DNA of 64,000 bases, from positions 128,594 to 192,593 of the forward strand of contig NZ_JHWV01000001.1 in assembly GCF_000622005.1 (NCBI RefSeq). Direction: 5' to 3'. The DNA comes from Anaerovibrio sp. RM50. GTDB lineage: Bacteria > Bacillota > Negativicutes > Selenomonadales > Selenomonadaceae. The notes below the pieces were generated by a model. The model saw only the letters and a program-made list of their open reading frames with translations. It was not told the DNA's origin and ran no database searches. The position numbers and the translations under genes were made by a program. Within the stretch, counting starts at the first letter, position 1; each line of letters opens with the position of its first letter. Below, one piece after another: positions 43,821 through 52,971 of this stretch.

Positions 43821-44852
43821 TTACCTGGTTACATCATTGAATGTAGCGAAAATCATAAGACTAATAAGAAGCACCACACCCACCGTCTGGATGTAGTACA
43901 TTACCTGCTTGCTCATCTGCTTGCCCCGTACTGCCTCAATACACAATGTCACAAAATGACCGCCATCAAGGGCAGGAACAGGAAGCAAATTAACTATACC
44001 AAGGTTGAGACTCAAAAATGCCGCAAAATTAAGCAGCGGAATAAATCCATGCTGAGCCACTTCGCCGGCCATTTGGGCTACTCCTATTGGACCGGACAGT
44101 TCTGCTGATGCCCCCTCCTGGGTAAAAAGCAGCACCAAGGCCCCCAGCATACTCTTAATAATATTCACCGTCTTTTCAACAGAAAGGCTGGCTGCCTCGT
44201 CAATGGAAACCTCCTGGGTCACAAGGGTGCCCTGAATTCCAATTATAATACGCTTTGTGGATTCATCCTCCATTGGAATTACAGTTGTTTTTGCAATATC
44301 ATCCCCACGCTGATAGGTTACCTCGTAAGGCTTGCCTGCTCCGTCACTAAGCAAGGTGGATATGTCCTTCCATTCAGTCACTGGCTGACCGTTAATGGTG
44401 AGAATTTTATCACCTGCTGCCAGTCCCGCAGATTCCGCAGGAGCTCCGGCCATAACGCCACCCACAAGAGGCTCTGTATTAGGAGTCTGAATACCGGCGA
44501 AAACAAAAATCAAGAAAAACAAAATCACCGGTAACACGAAATTCATAAAGGAGCCAGCTAAAATAACAATCATACGGGCCCAAACAGGCCGTCTGTAATA
44601 GGCTCTTTCACCAGCATCGTCCTCTTCCTCATCCAGATCCATACCGGCAATTTTGTTATAGCCCCCCAAAGGGATTGCCCTAATAGCATAAAGGGTTTCC
44701 CCTTTTCTCCAGTCCAAAAGCTTGGGGCCGAAGCCAATGGCAAATTCATCAACCCGCATACCAGTCATCTTGGCGGTAATAAAATGTCCCCACTCATGAA
44801 CCAGCACCAAAAGTCCAAATACAAAAACCGCAGATACTATAGTTAATAACAT
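43821..44852 (-). CDS. rseP: RseP/site-2-type intramembrane zinc protease (M50)
   Basis: 343 residues. HEWGH near residues 19-23 in the first membrane helix and NLLPVPALDGGH near 290 are the zinc site. A single PDZ domain (about 120-195) lies between helices. Cleaves membrane-bound anti-sigma factors and remnant signal peptides. It sits between dxr and ispG, the conserved bacterial neighbourhood. Confidence 0.94.
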   Translation of the reverse strand: MLLTIVSAVFVFGLLVLVHEWGHFITAKMTGMRVDEFAIGFGPKLLDWRKGETLYAIRAIPLGGYNKIAGMDLDEEEDDAGERAYYRRPVWARMIVILAGSFMNFVLPVILFFLIFVFAGIQTPNTEPLVGGVMAGAPAESAGLAAGDKILTINGQPVTEWKDISTLLSDGAGKPYEVTYQRGDDIAKTTVIPMEDESTKRIIIGIQGTLVTQEVSIDEAASLSVEKTVNIIKSMLGALVLLFTQEGASAELSGPIGVAQMAGEVAQHGFIPLLNFAAFLSLNLGIVNLLPVPALDGGHFVTLCIEAVRGKQMSKQVMYYIQTVGVVLLISLMIFATFNDVTR

Positions 44853-44869
44853 AATGTATACTCCCTTTA

Positions 44870-46018
44870 TTATTTAGACAGTTCCTGGCGGGTAATCTCC
44901 CTGGCCCACTTATCAGCCTCAAGAAGCTGCTCCAAAGTAGGATTATAGATAACCTCAGCCTTATTCATGGCATTTTCAATAAGGTCGTAGATTCTAAGGA
45001 AACCAGCCTGCCCTTTTAAAAATGACTCCACAGCCACCTCATTGGCTGCGTTCATAACGCAAGGCATGGAACCACCGGTTTTACCAGCCTCAAAAGCCAG
45101 CTTCAAGCCACGGAATGTGTCCATATCTGGCTTTTCAAAGGTCAGCTTGCCCAGCTCATAAAAATCCACCCTTGGGAAACGTGACTCCACTCTTTCAGGA
45201 TAAGTCAGCGCATATTGAATAGGAAGACGCATATCTGTACATCCAAGCTGTGCCATTACAGTACCGTCACGATACTGCACCATGGAATGAACAATGCTCT
45301 GTGGGTGAACCATCACCTGAATTTGATCATAAGTAACGCCATAGAGCCACTTAGCTTCAATAACCTCAAGGCCCTTGTTCACCAAGGATGCAGAATCAAC
45401 AGTTATTTTCTGTCCCATATTCCAGGTTGGATGGGCCAGTACATCGGATTTGGTAACTTCAGTAAGCTCACTGGCCTTTTTCCCTCTAAACGGGCCACCG
45501 GAAGCAGTCAGAATCAGTTTTTCCACTGCATTACGGTCCTGTCCCTGCAAACACTGAAACAGAGCACAATGCTCACTGTCCACCGGCAGGATAGCACAGC
45601 CCATTTCCTTGGCCTTGGCCATTACCAGCTCACCAGCCACCACCAGGGTTTCCTTGTTGGCAAGGGCAATATTCTTTCTGGCCTCAAGGGCAGCCATAGT
45701 AGGCTCCAGCCCTGCAAAGCCCATGAGAGAAGTAACCACCGTATCAGCCTCTGGAAAAACAGCTGCTTCTATCACGGCCTCACGGCCTCCCATTATCTTG
45801 GTTTTGCCGGAATATCTGCTCTTTAACCGCTGAGCAGCATCCTCATCAGACAAAACAGCCATCTCCGGATGAAATTCATTTATCTGCTTTTCCAAAAGCT
45901 CATCACTGCGATTAGCTACCAAAACAGACACATGGAACAACTCAGGATTATCGCGAACTACATCAAGGGTCTGTGTACCGATGGAACCGGTGGACCCTAA
46001 TACAACTAAATTCTTCAT
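44870..46018 (-). CDS. dxr: 1-deoxy-D-xylulose-5-phosphate reductoisomerase
   Basis: 382 residues. NADPH site GSTGSIGTQTLDVV at the N terminus, ANKETLVVAGELV near 121-133, metal/substrate region DSEHCALFQCLQG near 148-160 and TVDSASLVNKGLE near 205-217. First committed step of the MEP pathway, feeding undecaprenyl phosphate synthesis by the uppS product nearby. Confidence 0.97.
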   Translation of the reverse strand: MKNLVVLGSTGSIGTQTLDVVRDNPELFHVSVLVANRSDELLEKQINEFHPEMAVLSDEDAAQRLKSRYSGKTKIMGGREAVIEAAVFPEADTVVTSLMGFAGLEPTMAALEARKNIALANKETLVVAGELVMAKAKEMGCAILPVDSEHCALFQCLQGQDRNAVEKLILTASGGPFRGKKASELTEVTKSDVLAHPTWNMGQKITVDSASLVNKGLEVIEAKWLYGVTYDQIQVMVHPQSIVHSMVQYRDGTVMAQLGCTDMRLPIQYALTYPERVESRFPRVDFYELGKLTFEKPDMDTFRGLKLAFEAGKTGGSMPCVMNAANEVAVESFLKGQAGFLRIYDLIENAMNKAEVIYNPTLEQLLEADKWAREITRQELSK

Positions 46019-46052
46019 ACAACATACTCCTTAAAATCCACTTAAAGAGAAA

Positions 46053-46082
46053 TAGGCAATAAAGCATTTTCGCTTTACTGCC
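46053..46082 (-). other. Intergenic hairpin between cdsA and dxr
   Basis: GGCAGTAAAGC and GCTTTATTGCC pair around a short GAAAAT loop on the minus strand, without a clear T-tract. Possibly a transcript-processing or pausing element inside the operon. Confidence 0.45.
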
Positions 46083-46111
46083 ACTTTACACCCATCAACA
46101 AAGCTGGTGGC

Positions 46112-46939
46112 TTAGCCCACAAACCTTGCACAATACATGAAATAATATACGAAGGGAACAGTATAAATTACACTGTCAAATCTATCCCAGATTCCGCCAT
46201 GACCAGGAATAATATTGCCGGAATCCTTAATACCTGTATAGCGCTTCACCACTGATTCCACCAAATCCCCCAATGTAGCAACAATGCAGATGAAAAATCC
46301 TAAAACGGCCATCATAATTACATCAAGACCAAAGAATACACCCAGCCCAGCAACAGAGGCAGTGGTTCCAAGCAGGCCGCCGATAAAGCCCTCAATGGTT
46401 TTTTTGGGGCTAATCTTCTCACACAGCTTGTGCTTTCCCAAAAAACAGCCGGCAAAATACGCAAAGGTATCACTGGCCCAAGTGCCAATAAGAGCTATCC
46501 ACACCATAGCACAGCCCGTCTGGAAATCTCCAAGGCTGGTGGAAATAACAGTGTCCCCGCCTACAAAACGAAGCAGCACCAAATGAACAAAGGATAAACC
46601 TATATAGAAAACACCTGCCGCTGAAATAACAGCAGATAAAACGTCAAATTTATCATGATTCAAAACCGTAAGCAACATAATTACCAGTGCCGAAAACATC
46701 ACTGCACCCAACAGTAATCCGTTGTTTCCAAGGAATCCACCTGCCCACATAATGGAAATCAACACCATACCGGTAACCAGAGTTGGCTTATAGCCCTTCT
46801 GCTGAAAGGCATTGCAGTACTCATGCCAGGCCCCAAAGGCCAACAACAGCACCGCGGCCGCAAATACGGTTCCACCGGTCTGAATAACCAGAGCCGCCAG
46901 CACAATACCAACAATTCCGGTAATTATTCTAGTAAGCAT
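46112..46939 (-). CDS. cdsA: Phosphatidate cytidylyltransferase
   Basis: 275 residues with several membrane helices. The C-terminal signature SVVKRYTGIKDSGNIIPGHGG (split S...K-KR-x-IKD-G-PGHGG) near residues 225-246 defines CdsA. Makes CDP-diacylglycerol for phospholipid synthesis. 12 bp separate it from uppS. Confidence 0.95.
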   Translation of the reverse strand: MLTRIITGIVGIVLAALVIQTGGTVFAAAVLLLAFGAWHEYCNAFQQKGYKPTLVTGMVLISIMWAGGFLGNNGLLLGAVMFSALVIMLLTVLNHDKFDVLSAVISAAGVFYIGLSFVHLVLLRFVGGDTVISTSLGDFQTGCAMVWIALIGTWASDTFAYFAGCFLGKHKLCEKISPKKTIEGFIGGLLGTTASVAGLGVFFGLDVIMMAVLGFFICIVATLGDLVESVVKRYTGIKDSGNIIPGHGGIWDRFDSVIYTVPFVYYFMYCARFVG

Positions 46940-46951
46940 TAATCAGTTTCC

Positions 46952-47740
46952 TCATTTCTTTTTATTAAGACCGCCAAAACGTCGTTCACGCTGGCCGAAA
47001 TCCAGCAAAGCCTCTGCAAGTTTCTCTTTATCGAAATCAGGCCAGTTGGTATCTGTAAACCAAAATTCCGCATAAGCGGTCTGCCAAATAAGGAAATTAC
47101 TGAGGCGCATGTCACCACTGGTACGTATTACCAAATCCACTGGTGGAAGTTCTCTGGTATCAAGATGGGACTCGATGAGTTTGCAGTCAATATCATCTGG
47201 TTCCAAAGTGCCATTTTTCACATCCTGAGCCAGGGACCTTACCGCCCGCATCATTTCATCCTGTCCACCATAATTGACGCCAACAGTAAACCTTACGCCA
47301 GTATTGTTAGCAGTACGCTGCTCTGCATCAGCTATCTGCTTTTGCAGTCCCGGCGACAGTTCATTGACTCTTCCGATAAACTTTATGCAGACATTATCAC
47401 TGTCCATTTCGGCAATTTCTTTTTCAAGATATTCTGAAAACAGCTTCATGAGGAACTCTACCTCAGTAGCTGGTCGTTTCCAATTTTCTGTGGAAAAGGC
47501 ATATACAGTCATGGCTTCCAAATTAAGAGCAATTGCTGCTTTTAAAGTCCTTTTAAGGGCCTTTACTCCTGCCGTATGACCAACGGAACGCACCATACCC
47601 TTTCCATTGGCCCAACGGCCATTACCATCCATGATAATAGCTATATGCCGCGGCAAACGCTCCCTATCTATTTGTTCAAACAGAGATTCACCAGGTTCAA
47701 TGTTTGTCTTATCAGATTTACCAAATATCTTTTTCCACAT
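46952..47740 (-). CDS. uppS: Undecaprenyl diphosphate synthase
   Basis: 262 residues. cis-Prenyltransferase motif HIAIIMDGNGRWA near residues 32-44, AFSTENWKRP near 93-102 and DLVIRTSGDMRLSNFLIWQTAYAEFW split signature near 205-230. Makes the C55 lipid carrier for peptidoglycan and outer-membrane glycans. First gene of the uppS-cdsA-dxr-rseP-ispG-proS unit, with its own promoter. Confidence 0.96.
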   Translation of the reverse strand: MWKKIFGKSDKTNIEPGESLFEQIDRERLPRHIAIIMDGNGRWANGKGMVRSVGHTAGVKALKRTLKAAIALNLEAMTVYAFSTENWKRPATEVEFLMKLFSEYLEKEIAEMDSDNVCIKFIGRVNELSPGLQKQIADAEQRTANNTGVRFTVGVNYGGQDEMMRAVRSLAQDVKNGTLEPDDIDCKLIESHLDTRELPPVDLVIRTSGDMRLSNFLIWQTAYAEFWFTDTNWPDFDKEKLAEALLDFGQRERRFGGLNKKK

Positions 47741-47766
47741 ATCCTAACCCCTATTCACAGCTTTTT

Positions 47767-47795
47767 TGAATAGTACAAAAACTAAGATGTTGCAA
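47767..47795 (-). promoter_or_regulatory. Promoter of the uppS operon
   Basis: -35 TTGCAA at 47795-47790, 17 bp, -10 TATTCA at 47772-47767, just after the ferredoxin terminator. Confidence 0.5.
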
Positions 47796-47807
47796 TTAAG
47801 AAAAGAA

Positions 47808-47834
47808 GCCCCTCAAATTTGCATATTGAGGGGC
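47808..47834 (-). terminator. Terminator of the pyrH-frr-ferredoxin unit
   Basis: GCCCCTCAA and TTGAGGGGC pair around a 9-nt loop, followed by TTCTTTTCTT. Confidence 0.85.
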
Positions 47835-47870
47835 AATGACACTTTTATCCGATGCTAACGGCTGCGTGTC

Positions 47871-48044
47871 TTATTCAGGAGCAACAATTGCGCCTACAGG
47901 GCAACCTGCTGCACAAGCACCACACTCAACACAAACATCTGCATTGATCTCGTACTTGCTGTCGCCCTCGGAAATTGCCTCTACAGGGCAAGTACCTGCG
48001 CAGGAACCGCAAGAAATGCAACCATCTTCAATCTTGTAAGCCAT
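47871..48044 (-). CDS. 2[4Fe-4S] clostridial-type ferredoxin
   Basis: 57 residues. Starts MAYKIEDGCISCGSC; two CxxCxxCxxxCP motifs (CISCGSCAGTCP at 9-20 and CVECGACAAGCP at 38-49) bind two [4Fe-4S] clusters. AAGGAGG lies upstream of the ATG. It is a low-potential electron carrier for anaerobic metabolism and could also feed the iron-sulfur enzymes IspG and ThiC (inference). Its start overlaps the end of the upstream small gene by 17 bp. Confidence 0.95.
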   Translation of the reverse strand: MAYKIEDGCISCGSCAGTCPVEAISEGDSKYEINADVCVECGACAAGCPVGAIVAPE

Positions 48045-48255
48045 TACTAGAAACCTCCTTCAGCAGACGTGCTGCTACTCTAATATCTAACGTGCCATCA
48101 GAAAGCTCACGCTGTCTGATAACATAATACCCTTCAGGCTCCAGCTTAAAAAAGTCCTTCGTCGGTCGGGTTACCGTTACATTATACATTATATGGGCAT
48201 CATTAAGCAAGGTTTTGGCCAAATGCCACGGTCTGCCTACAACATCAATTTCCAT
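48028..48255 (-). CDS. Small conserved-looking hypothetical protein between frr and ferredoxin
   Basis: 75 residues, starting MEIDVVGRPWHLAKTLL one base after the frr stop and overlapping the ferredoxin start by 17 bp. The tight packing supports it being translated. The sequence has a balanced charge, no membrane segment and no cysteine, and a predicted beta-rich middle (YNVTVTRPTKDFFKLEPEGYYVIRQREL). I recognise no family. The ribosome binding site is weak (GGAAG), suggesting coupling to frr. Confidence 0.7.
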   Translation of the reverse strand: MEIDVVGRPWHLAKTLLNDAHIMYNVTVTRPTKDFFKLEPEGYYVIRQRELSDGTLDIRVAARLLKEVSSNGLQD

Positions 48256-48256
48256 A

Positions 48257-48814
48257 TTATACTTCCATGATTTCTTTTTCTTTTGCTTCCTTCAAAGTAT
48301 CCACATTCTTAATAAAACCATCAACGATTTTCTGGAACTTTTCCTGGCCCTTCTTGGACTCATCCTCGGTGATTTCCTTGTCCTTCTCAAGCTTTTTAAT
48401 GTGCTCGTTGGCATCACGGCGGATATTGCGGATAGCCACCTTTGCCTCCTCTGCCTTCTTGCTGACAGTCTTAACCAGCTCCTTGCGACGCTCCTGGGTA
48501 AGCTGCGGAATTGACAGACGGATTGCTGTGCCATCAGAGTTAGGGGAAAGTCCCAGCTCAGACTTCATGATAGCCTTTTCAATTTCATGAAGCATGGTCT
48601 TCTCCCACGGCTGAATCATAATCATACGGGCCTCTGGTACAGAAACCTTTGCCACCTGATTTACAGGGGTTGGGGTACCATAATAGTCCACCATAACCTT
48701 GTCCAAAAGGGATGGAGTAGCACGGCCTGCACGGAGGGAACCAAATTCTCTCTTAAGTGCGTCAATAGACTTATTCAGGCGTTGTTCATTGGAAGAGATA
48801 ATGTCGTTAATCAT
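48257..48814 (-). CDS. frr: Ribosome recycling factor
   Basis: 185 residues, normal length. RAGRATPSLLDKVMVDYYGTPTP near residues 29-51 (domain II hinge) and VRNIRRDAN-type helix near 130 are diagnostic. Splits post-termination ribosomes with EF-G. AGGAGG precedes the ATG; two bases separate it from pyrH. Confidence 0.97.
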   Translation of the reverse strand: MINDIISSNEQRLNKSIDALKREFGSLRAGRATPSLLDKVMVDYYGTPTPVNQVAKVSVPEARMIMIQPWEKTMLHEIEKAIMKSELGLSPNSDGTAIRLSIPQLTQERRKELVKTVSKKAEEAKVAIRNIRRDANEHIKKLEKDKEITEDESKKGQEKFQKIVDGFIKNVDTLKEAKEKEIMEV

Positions 48815-48816
48815 GA

Positions 48817-49533
48817 TTACTTTCCTCCTACAGTAGTACCAATATCTTCACCGATTGCTGCACGGTATATATTCTCGAAATCGTCAATCTTAAATACAAC
48901 CAATGGAATATCATTATCCATGCACAGGCTGGTGGCAGTGGAATCCATTACGCTGAGGCTGCGGAGAAGAATCTCCTTGTAGCTGATATTGTCAAATTTT
49001 TTGGCATCATCATTCTGGTTAGGATCCTTATCATAGATACCCTCAGTACCCTTCTTGCCCATGAGGATAACATCTGCCTCTATTTCAGCTGCTCTAAGTG
49101 CTGCGGTAGTATCAGTAGAGAAATATGGATTACCGGTACCGGCTCCAAAAATTACCACTCTGCCCTTTTCCATGTGACGGGTAGCCTTGCGGCGAATATA
49201 AGGCTCAGCCACCTGACGCATTTCAATGGCAGTCTGCACGCGGGCAGGCACATTCTGCTGCTCCAGAGCATCCTGAATGGCCAATGCATTGATAACAGTA
49301 GCCAGCATACCCATGTAATCAGCCTGGGCACGGTCCATACCCTTGGCACTTCCTGCCAGACCTCTCCAGATATTGCCACCGCCCACAACGATAGCCACAT
49401 CAATACCGGCATCATGTACGCGCTTTATCTGCTTTCCGATAGCTTCAACCACAACAGGATTAATGCCAAATCCCTGATCACCTGCCAAAGACTCGCCACT
49501 AAGCTTTAGTAGAACGCGCTTGTATTTTCCCAC
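48817..49533 (-). CDS. pyrH: UMP kinase
   Basis: 238 residues from a GTG at 49533 (GGAGGT 7 nt upstream). Amino-acid kinase fold: [14 protein letters not shown] at the start, [10 protein letters not shown] near 53-62, and [17 protein letters not shown] near 132-148. Phosphorylates UMP. The tsf-pyrH-frr order is the common bacterial one, but a terminator separates it from tsf here. Confidence 0.96.
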   Translation of the reverse strand: MGKYKRVLLKLSGESLAGDQGFGINPVVVEAIGKQIKRVHDAGIDVAIVVGGGNIWRGLAGSAKGMDRAQADYMGMLATVINALAIQDALEQQNVPARVQTAIEMRQVAEPYIRRKATRHMEKGRVVIFGAGTGNPYFSTDTTAALRAAEIEADVILMGKKGTEGIYDKDPNQNDDAKKFDNISYKEILLRSLSVMDSTATSLCMDNDIPLVVFKIDDFENIYRAAIGEDIGTTVGGK

Positions 49534-49615
49534 TGTAACAACCTCCAACTTTGAGAATAACTAATTTTCAATATATAAAAACTCAAAAACAATATTTACC
49601 ATTTATATCTTAAAG

Positions 49616-49645
49616 AAAAGGGACCGCCTATGCAAGTCCCTTTTT
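49616..49645 (-). terminator. Terminator of rpsB-tsf
   Basis: AAAGGGAC and GTCCCTTT pair across 11 nt, then TCTTTAAG. It separates the ribosomal operon from pyrH. Confidence 0.75.
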
Positions 49646-49666
49646 CTATGAGAATTAAATATTTAA

Positions 49667-50539
49667 TTACTTAATCTGAGCTGCAACCTCTGCTGCGAAG
49701 TCCTCATTCTTCTTCTCAAGGCCCTCACCCATCTCAAAGCGGGTGAAGCGGAGAACCTTAACATCACCAAGGATGTCCTGAATGGTCTCATGGTCGGAAG
49801 ACTTGAAGAATTCCTGCTCAACCAGGCATATTTCCTTATAAGTTTTATTGAGGCGGCCCTCAACCATCTTGTCAACGATGTTCTCAGGCTTGCCCTCTTC
49901 CAGAGCCTGTGCACGCAGTACAGCACGCTCATGGTCAAGATACTCAGGGTCAACGCCACTGCGGTCAATGCTCTGTGGCTTCTGAGCAGTAATCTGGAGA
50001 GCAACATCCTGTGCCAGCTCATCGCTGCCGCCGGAAAGCTCTACCACTACACCAATCTTACCACCCATGTGGATGTAAGTAGCAAGCTTGTTCTCGGAAG
50101 TATATACAACGAAACGACGGAGGGACAGCTTCTCACCGATGGAAGCAACAGCCTCAGTCATAACATCAGCAACGGTCTTGCCATCAAGCATGGAAGCGTT
50201 GAGAGCATCAATATCAGCAGGCTTGGTAGCGATGATGTGCTCAGCAATCTTCTTTACCAGTGCCTTGAAGTTGTCGTTCTTTGCAACGAAGTCAGTCTCG
50301 GAGTTAACCTCAACCAGGCAAGCAGTGTTGGTTGCAGCATCATAAGCAGCAGCTACAACACCCTCGGAAGCAATGCGGCCAGCCTTCTTTGCAGCCTTGG
50401 AAATTCCCTTTTCGCGGAGATAATCGATAGCCTTGTCCTTGTCACCATCGCACTCAACGAGAGCCTTCTTGCAGTCCATCATACCAGCGCCGGTAATTTC
50501 GCGCAGTTCTTTAACTAATGCAGCAGTAATCTGTGCCAT
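49667..50539 (-). CDS. tsf: Elongation factor Ts
   Basis: 290 residues. UBA-like N terminus ([20 protein letters not shown]), the EF-Tu contact motif TDFVAKN near residues 80-86, and two coiled-coil/core subdomains. Guanine-nucleotide exchange factor for EF-Tu. AGGAGG precedes the ATG. Confidence 0.97.
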   Translation of the reverse strand: MAQITAALVKELREITGAGMMDCKKALVECDGDKDKAIDYLREKGISKAAKKAGRIASEGVVAAAYDAATNTACLVEVNSETDFVAKNDNFKALVKKIAEHIIATKPADIDALNASMLDGKTVADVMTEAVASIGEKLSLRRFVVYTSENKLATYIHMGGKIGVVVELSGGSDELAQDVALQITAQKPQSIDRSGVDPEYLDHERAVLRAQALEEGKPENIVDKMVEGRLNKTYKEICLVEQEFFKSSDHETIQDILGDVKVLRFTRFEMGEGLEKKNEDFAAEVAAQIK

Positions 50540-50590
50540 TGTTTATTTCCTCCTATTAACTCGATTTTAAATCGAAAATATCAAAAAAAT

Positions 50591-50621
50591 AAGGGATAAG
50601 GGATATCCCCTTACCCCTTTT
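50591..50621 (-). terminator. Attenuator-like hairpin between rpsB and tsf
   Basis: AAGGGGTAAGGGGAT pairs with ATCCCTTATCCCTT, followed by ATTTTTTTG. A weak terminator here would reduce tsf relative to rpsB. Confidence 0.6.
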
Positions 50622-50632
50622 AAGGTTATATA

Positions 50633-51355
50633 TTACTCAGCATCCTCAGCCTCAGTTGGAGCCTCAGCAGCCTCACCCTGACGGCCCTCGATAACAGCGT
50701 CAGCGATCTTACCGGTAATAAGCTTAACGGCACGAATAGCATCGTCGTTACCAGGAATTGGGTAATCGATTTCATCTGGATCGCAGTTGGTATCGATAAT
50801 AGCAACGATAGGAATGTTCAGCTTGTGAGCCTCAGCTACAGCGATTCTCTCCTTGCGTGGGTCAACGATGAACAGAGCACCTGGGAGCTCCTTCATGTCC
50901 TTGATACCGCCGAGATACTTCTCAAGCTTCTCCATCTCATGCTTCAGACCCTGTACTTCCTTCTTGGTGAGAACATCGAAAGTACCATCCTCTTCCATAG
51001 CCTCAAGCTCCTTCAGACGCTTAACGCGAGCCTGAATAGTCTTGAAGTTGGTCATCATGCCGCCCAACCAACGCTCATTTACGAAATACTGGTCAGCCTT
51101 CAGAGCCTCTTCCTTAATAGCCTCCTGAGCCTGCTTCTTGGTACCAACGAAGAGAACGGACTTGCCGGACTCAGCTACGCTGCGAACGAAGTTGTAAGCC
51201 TCTTCTGCCTTCTTAACGGTCTTCTGAAGATCAATGATATAGATACCATTGCGCTCGGTGAAGATGTACTTAGCCATCTTAGGGTTCCATCTTCTGGTCT
51301 GATGTCCGAAATGAACACCAGCTTCTAATAACTGTTTCATAGAAACAACTGCCAT
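50633..51355 (-). CDS. rpsB: 30S ribosomal protein S2
   Basis: 240 residues. Begins with [22 protein letters not shown]-type S2 signature (split here at [14 protein letters not shown] / TRRWNPKM) and contains [13 protein letters not shown] and [25 protein letters not shown] segments. The C terminus is an acidic Glu/Ala tail. AGGAGGTG precedes the ATG. Confidence 0.98.
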   Translation of the reverse strand: MAVVSMKQLLEAGVHFGHQTRRWNPKMAKYIFTERNGIYIIDLQKTVKKAEEAYNFVRSVAESGKSVLFVGTKKQAQEAIKEEALKADQYFVNERWLGGMMTNFKTIQARVKRLKELEAMEEDGTFDVLTKKEVQGLKHEMEKLEKYLGGIKDMKELPGALFIVDPRKERIAVAEAHKLNIPIVAIIDTNCDPDEIDYPIPGNDDAIRAVKLITGKIADAVIEGRQGEAAEAPTEAEDAE

Positions 51356-51385
51356 AATGGTGCACCTCCTGTTTTTATTTCCTCC

Positions 51386-51440
51386 GCCAGCCTCATCCGT
51401 TTAAACCACCACTTTGGGCACAGGTTAAACGTCCTCTGGC
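51386..51440 (-). promoter_or_regulatory. Structured 5' leader of rpsB
   Basis: GCCAG...CGTTTAACC pairs with GGTTTAAACG...CTGGC around a TGTGCCCAAAGTGGT loop, 30 nt before the rpsB ribosome binding site. It is placed like the autoregulatory leaders of ribosomal protein operons, where excess S2 binds its own mRNA. The family match is not verified. Confidence 0.55.
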
Positions 51441-51467
51441 GTGCGTTTTCTAATTACACCGTGAAAT

Positions 51468-51496
51468 ACTATACCATATACAAATACATAATGCAA
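51468..51496 (-). promoter_or_regulatory. Promoter of rpsB-tsf
   Basis: -35 TTGCAT at 51496-51491, 17 bp, -10 TATAGT at 51473-51468. Confidence 0.7.
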
Positions 51497-51506
51497 CTAT
51501 AAAATA

Positions 51507-52940
51507 TTATTTTTGTGTAAGGATATAGGAACCCGGCATTACCTCCCTGGAGGACTCCATATATATATCTATGCCAAATTCTTCCTTAAGCCTTCTGAAG
51601 CTGTCCGCTGCCTTAATTTCATTGGCAGCCTGGGGATGAAGCTGAAGAATATAGCCATCTGCAGAATGTTTTCTGGACTCGATGCGTCGAATGTTGCGGC
51701 AAATTTTAACTGCCAATGTCTCAGAGGACAATACCTTTCCTGAACCCTCACATACAGGACATTGAGAATACAGCATGCTTTCAATATTTTTGCGGGATTT
51801 TCTTCTGGTGATTTCCACCAGCCCCAATGAGGTTATATCCACTATATTGGTTTTGGAACGGTCACCCAAAGCCAGCTGACGCATTCTTTCCAGGAGTGCC
51901 TCATTTTGCTGCTGAGTTTCCATATCGATGAAATCCACCAATATTATGCCCCCAACATCCCGGAGCCGCAACTGGCGCATAATTTCATCGGCCGCTTCAA
52001 TATTTAGCTTGTACACTGTATCCGCCAGATTCATGTCTCCCACGAAGCTGCCGGTGTTTACATCAATAACCGTCATTGCCTCGGTTTTGTCTATAACCAG
52101 AAATCCCCCGGATTTCAGCTCCACTATCCGGCCCTTAAGCTGCTCCATGGCCTCGGTAATGCCATTATCCTTGAAAATATTTCTTCCCTCATATAGTTCA
52201 ATACGCTGAAGAATGTCCGGAGAGATTACTTTTGCCAGATCACACACTCGTTTATACATCCTGGAATTATCAATAACCATTTTATCCACGTCATCAATAA
52301 GATAATCCCTCACTATGCGGATTACCAAATCCGCATCCCGATACAGCATAGCACTGGTGGCTGACAATTTGGTCTTGGCCAGTATTTCCTCCCATATTTT
52401 CACCAGATATTCTATATCCCGCACAATATGGTCCGCCGGCTGTCCCTGGGCAGCAGTCCGTATGATGCAGCCCATATTTTCCGGAACCGCAGCCCTTACA
52501 ATGTCATGGAGGCGCTGGCGCTCCTCCTCATTCTCAATACGGTGGGAAGTGCCTATATAGGCCGAATTTGGCATCAGCACCACATGGCGGCCGGGAATAG
52601 AAAGGTGCATAGTGGCTCTCGGCCCCTTGGTACCCACCTCGTCCTTTATTATCTGAACAATAACATTCTGCCCTACGGTTATATTTTCCCTTGGAGCATT
52701 GGCCTTTGCCGCTGAGGCAATCTTCCCGTTGCCAACATACAAAAAAGCATTCTTGGGCTGGCCAATATCAACGAAGGCGGCCTGCATACCCTTAAGGACG
52801 TTCTGAACCTGGCCCTTGTATATGTTGCCTACCAGATGGGCATGGTCCGGCCTTTCCAGCTCCAAAGCCATAAGCTGGCCGTCTTCCACCACAGCCATGC
52901 GGGTTTCCTCCGGCATCACATTTACGTATATGGTTTTCAT
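51507..52940 (-). CDS. rng: Ribonuclease E/G family endoribonuclease
   Basis: 477 residues from the ATG at 52940 (AAAGGAGG upstream); the longer frame overlaps the upstream gene. An S1-type RNA-binding domain (about residues 30-120) is followed by the RNase H-like and catalytic DNase I-like parts with IDVNTGSFVG and IILVDFIDM carrying the Mg-binding aspartates. CPVCEGSGKV near 385 is the zinc link. RNase G-sized, without the long RNase E scaffold tail. Matures rRNA and decays mRNA. Confidence 0.94.
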   Translation of the reverse strand: MKTIYVNVMPEETRMAVVEDGQLMALELERPDHAHLVGNIYKGQVQNVLKGMQAAFVDIGQPKNAFLYVGNGKIASAAKANAPRENITVGQNVIVQIIKDEVGTKGPRATMHLSIPGRHVVLMPNSAYIGTSHRIENEEERQRLHDIVRAAVPENMGCIIRTAAQGQPADHIVRDIEYLVKIWEEILAKTKLSATSAMLYRDADLVIRIVRDYLIDDVDKMVIDNSRMYKRVCDLAKVISPDILQRIELYEGRNIFKDNGITEAMEQLKGRIVELKSGGFLVIDKTEAMTVIDVNTGSFVGDMNLADTVYKLNIEAADEIMRQLRLRDVGGIILVDFIDMETQQQNEALLERMRQLALGDRSKTNIVDITSLGLVEITRRKSRKNIESMLYSQCPVCEGSGKVLSSETLAVKICRNIRRIESRKHSADGYILQLHPQAANEIKAADSFRRLKEEFGIDIYMESSREVMPGSYILTQK

Positions 52941-52971
52941 TGCAGGTCCTCCTTTCTGTATAGTGTGTAAC

